17,501 nt of DNA, from NCBI GenBank assembly GCA_031278735.1, contig JAITJU010000100.1, positions 1 through 17,501 of the forward strand, given 5' to 3'. Origin of the DNA: Zoogloeaceae bacterium (GTDB lineage Bacteria > Pseudomonadota > Gammaproteobacteria > Burkholderiales > Rhodocyclaceae). Below the pieces are notes generated by a model. The model ran no database searches and was not told the DNA's origin. It worked only from the letters and a program-made list of their open reading frames with translations. Made by a program: the position numbers and the translations under genes. Of this stretch, positions 15,709 through 17,501 are shown in pieces (the stretch's first letter is position 1; every line of letters begins with the position of its first letter).

Positions 15709-16297
15709 GGGAAGCGTCCGGTTCTGTCCGCGCGCGGCTTTTCATGCGGCGGCGAATCAGCCATTCGCCGACAAACATCAGCCCCATCAGCAGATAGGCG
15801 ATCAGCCCGTTGTACAGCGCCCAGATTTTTTCCCCGGCGCCAATGCTCCACAGCGAAAGTCCGCCATTGCCAATGAAGAACAGGCACCAGGCCTCCGTCA
15901 CCCTGCGCGTATAGCGTTTGCCGGATTCTGGCAGATCGGGTTCAAGGCGCCGCGCCAAACGCTCAATCAGGCTTTGTTCCTGCGTGAGGCTGGCCGCGAA
16001 AAAGACAAGAAACATCAGATTGACCAGCACCGGATAGAACTGGAGGGAAAGACTGCTGCGCCAGAAAATTGCCGCCAGACCCAAAAGAGCGATGAAGCAG
16101 CCCGGCAGAAACTTGAGCGGACGCGGCAGCAGGGAAAGAAGGGAGAAGTTCTGACGCGCTTTCGGGCTGTGGCGCGCAGGCCACGCCAACGGCAGCAGCA
16201 GGACGCCGCACCACCAGAATGGCCAGTCTTGCAGGCGGCAGAGCCAGAAAAGCGGCGGCAACGACAATCCCAGGACAAAGGCAAACCAGCTCGGCAT
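15701..16297 (-). CDS. Small polytopic membrane protein (COG4648-type)
   Basis: This 198-residue protein is strongly hydrophobic, with about six membrane segments (for example FAFVLGLSLPPLFWLC, WCGVLLLPLAW, PGCFIALLGLAAIF, FYPVLVNLMFLVFFAASL, ALYNGLIAYLLMGLMFV) and a basic C-terminal tail. It matches in place and type the uncharacterised membrane protein that follows the two ACPs in ape-type clusters (ApeG). Its role is unknown; it may anchor the cytosolic enzymes at the membrane. I chose ATG 16297-16295 because it shares a base with the ACP stop (TGATG), giving translational coupling. The conserved motif LTQEQSLIERLARRLEPDLP lies in a cytoplasmic loop. Confidence 0.82.
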   Translation of the reverse strand: MPSWFAFVLGLSLPPLFWLCRLQDWPFWWCGVLLLPLAWPARHSPKARQNFSLLSLLPRPLKFLPGCFIALLGLAAIFWRSSLSLQFYPVLVNLMFLVFFAASLTQEQSLIERLARRLEPDLPESGKRYTRRVTEAWCLFFIGNGGLSLWSIGAGEKIWALYNGLIAYLLMGLMFVGEWLIRRRMKSRARTEPDASHA

Positions 16298-16545
16298 CAA
16301 CTTTCCTGCGGCGGCGCGCAAAACACGTTGACGATGTCGCCCACGTTGCGGATTTCCTTGAATTCATCCGGGGAAAGCTGTCGTCCCGTGCGTTTCTTGA
16401 ACTCGACGGCCAGGTCGACGGCGTCAATGCTGTCGATGTCGAGGTCACGATACAAATCCGCTTCTGGGGTGATTTTTTCCGGCGGGATGTCGAACAGATC
16501 AGTCAGCAATTTGACGATCAGGGCATATGTCGTTTCTCTGTCCAT
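16297..16545 (-). CDS. Acyl carrier protein (second of the operon)
   Basis: This 82-residue acidic helical protein carries the phosphopantetheine attachment site in DLDIDSIDAVDLAVEF (Ser39). It carries the growing or activated acyl chain as a thioester for the ligase, acyltransferase and thioesterase around it. I chose ATG 16545-16543 because AGGA lies 9 bases upstream and the chain begins MDRETTYALI as in related ACPs. An in-frame ATG at 16578 overlaps the stop of the first ACP as ATGA and would add 11 residues; it has no ribosome site but could be used by coupling. It is the ApeF-like partner of the preceding ACP. Confidence 0.92.
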   Translation of the reverse strand: MDRETTYALIVKLLTDLFDIPPEKITPEADLYRDLDIDSIDAVDLAVEFKKRTGRQLSPDEFKEIRNVGDIVNVFCAPPQES

Positions 16546-16574
16546 GTTGTTTTTTCCTGCGATCTGGGGGGCAT

Positions 16575-16844
16575 TCATTGCGTTCTGTGGGCGGCGATAT
16601 AGTCGGCGAGGGCGCGCGCGGAGGCGAAAATCTGGCGCGTTTCTTCCGATTCCGCCGAAATTTTCAGGCCATAGCGTTTTTGCAGACCGACGCCCAGTTC
16701 CAGCGAATCAATGGAATCCAGACCCAGCCCGTCGCCAAACAGCGGCGCGTCATCGTCGATGTCGGCAGGCGCGACGTCTTCCAGATCCAGCGTTTCAATG
16801 AGGAAAGCCTTGATTTCCTGAATCAGCGGTGTACCCCTTGTCAT
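16575..16844 (-). CDS. Acyl carrier protein (first of the operon)
   Basis: This 89-residue ACP has the site GLGLDSIDSLELGV (Ser44) and the usual acidic helix 2. It begins MTRGTPLIQEIKAFLIETLD; ATG 16844-16842 has a strong G-rich ribosome site (AGGGGGG about 5 bases upstream). The frame extends further upstream, but that part is Arg/Cys-rich and not ACP-like. Two different ACPs in tandem at the head of the operon are typical of aryl-polyene, flexirubin and related loci. It is the first confident gene of the operon after the unassigned stretch. Confidence 0.94.
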   Translation of the reverse strand: MTRGTPLIQEIKAFLIETLDLEDVAPADIDDDAPLFGDGLGLDSIDSLELGVGLQKRYGLKISAESEETRQIFASARALADYIAAHRTQ

Positions 16845-17289
16845 TTGTCCCCCCTGGAGAAAATTTTGAAAGCATTGGCGCGCGCGGAATCGCCGCCCGC
16901 AAGACCGCAATGATAGCGCGTCGCGGGAATATCGTCTTCCGCGCGTGAGGGAAGGTGTGCAAAAGTGGCGGAAGCAGACAGCCGCTTGCTTCGCCGAAAG
17001 CGAGGGTGCCGCGGCATTTCAGTCGGCGGCATGGGTTGCCGCGGTGCCGCGCGGATGGTCATTGCCCGCGCTTTTGCCCCGCCGCAAGCGGGCGATCTGG
17101 CGCGCCCGCGCCGCCCGCAGGCCAATGGCGCCGAAAAACATCAGACCGATCATGGGCTTTTACATGGCGCCCATCTGGAGCGAGCCGCGCGAAGACGGCA
17201 GAGTGTTGGAGCGGGCGTCAAAAACCAGCTTGGCGCGGTCGGCAAAAGACGGGAGCGCAACGCCTGCAACCCCCCTTGCGGAAAGAGCA
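16845..17289 (-). other. 445-bp stretch without a confident gene; possible decayed frame
   Basis: Between the GDT1-family stop and the first ACP no normal gene is seen. On the minus strand one frame reads like protein for about 30 codons (LPSFADRAKLVFDARSNT and on), meets TAA at 17162-17160, and continues in the same frame with a 44-codon piece (17153-17019). This begins MIGLMFFGAIGLRAARARQI, a short hydrophobic helix with a basic tail. It could be a broken gene or chance. Related clusters often have an acyltransferase (ApeD) gene at this place, but no such motif is visible. The part next to the ACP may hold the operon promoter; TATCAT (complement of 16910-16915) lacks a good -35. Confidence 0.4.
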
Positions 17290-17501
17290 TCAGAAGTCGA
17301 ACCCCGATCCGACCCCCATGAGGGTTGCAACGCCCAGCGCCGCGAAAATTCCCGCCGCGACGAGGCGTATCCACTTGACCGGCATCCTGTCCGCCAGACT
17401 GTCTCCCGCGATTACGGCGGGAACGTCGGCGATCAGCATCCCCAGCGTCGTTCCCGCGATGACATGAAGCGGCGCATCGTAGCGCGCCGCGATGACCATT
17501 G
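17290..17501 (-). CDS. GDT1/TMEM165-family membrane transporter, C-terminal part
   Basis: Only the last 70 or so residues are in the window; the gene continues past base 17501. The segment ARYDAPLHVIAGTTLGMLIA, followed by DVPAVIAGDSLADRMPVKWI and a final hydrophobic helix (VAAGIFAALGVATLMGV), matches the second half of UPF0016/GDT1 proteins, which move Mn2+ or Ca2+ across membranes. The characteristic E-x-G-D-K/R motif of the second repeat would lie just outside the window. An apparent ATG at 17499 is internal to the family sequence, not the start. It is co-directional with the ACP operon but separated by 445 bp. Confidence 0.85.
   Translation of the reverse strand, partial: MVIAARYDAPLHVIAGTTLGMLIADVPAVIAGDSLADRMPVKWIRLVAAGIFAALGVATLMGVGSGFDF

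Noticed and set aside
16881..16945. 9-bp inverted repeat CGCGCGGAA / TTCCGCGCG upstream of the first ACP
   Set aside because: The arms are 47 bases apart and made of the commonest GC-rich words in this DNA; chance is likely.
16955..17467. 170-codon plus-strand frame
   Set aside because: It runs antisense to the GDT1-family end and has a shadow-like Arg/Pro/Ser composition.
1..17501. tRNA, rRNA, CRISPR array, IS element or attachment site
   Set aside because: No cloverleaf, spaced direct repeats, transposase-like protein or matching terminal inverted repeats were seen on reading both strands.

Overview
The window looks like a betaproteobacterial chromosome segment. The DNA is GC-rich and nearly every gene lies on the minus strand. 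It carries surE-pcm-nlpD-rpoS, a RelA-type (p)ppGpp synthetase with the EFDD motif, and an H-NS-family protein with a WSGRGRKPKW DNA-binding tail. A member of Rhodocyclales or Burkholderiales is plausible, but that placement is inference only.

Left part (1-6917), stress-response block. A partial plus-strand gene end (1-115) faces an Ala/Thr/Gln-rich hypothetical gene (187-741, minus) across a strong intrinsic terminator. Monofunctional relA follows (898-3108). Next comes a tightly packed minus-strand run, surE > pcm > nlpD > rpoS (6578 down to 3312), in which each junction is a 4-bp ATGA overlap. An H-NS-family gene (6612-6917) lies only 33 bp upstream of surE on the same strand. A nucleoid protein, the stationary-phase sigma factor and the stringent-response synthetase are therefore neighbours.

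Middle (6918-8514). A divergent regulatory gap separates the H-NS-like gene from a plus-strand MscS-family mechanosensitive channel (7153-8442). The channel gene converges on the next block.

Right part (8515-16844), one minus-strand operon resembling the central part of aryl-polyene (ape) type lipid clusters. In transcription order it holds two acyl carrier proteins, a small polytopic membrane protein, an acyl-activating AMP ligase fused to a FabA-like hotdog domain, a family 2 glycosyltransferase, an LpxL/HtrB-type acyltransferase, a broken AAA-ATPase-like (DUF1703-type) gene remnant, a 4HBT thioesterase, a LolA-like periplasmic protein and an MMPL-type exporter. Together they could activate an acyl or aryl chain, load it on an ACP, attach it to a carrier and move it towards the outer membrane. 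No ketosynthase, ketoreductase or stand-alone dehydratase is present, and a convergent gene closes the operon's 3' end. Chain-building enzymes must lie elsewhere or be absent.

Right edge (16845-17501). A 445-bp stretch has no confident gene and shows signs of an interrupted reading frame. It is followed by the C-terminal part of a GDT1/TMEM165-family membrane transporter that runs off the window. No tRNA, rRNA, CRISPR array or insertion sequence was seen.
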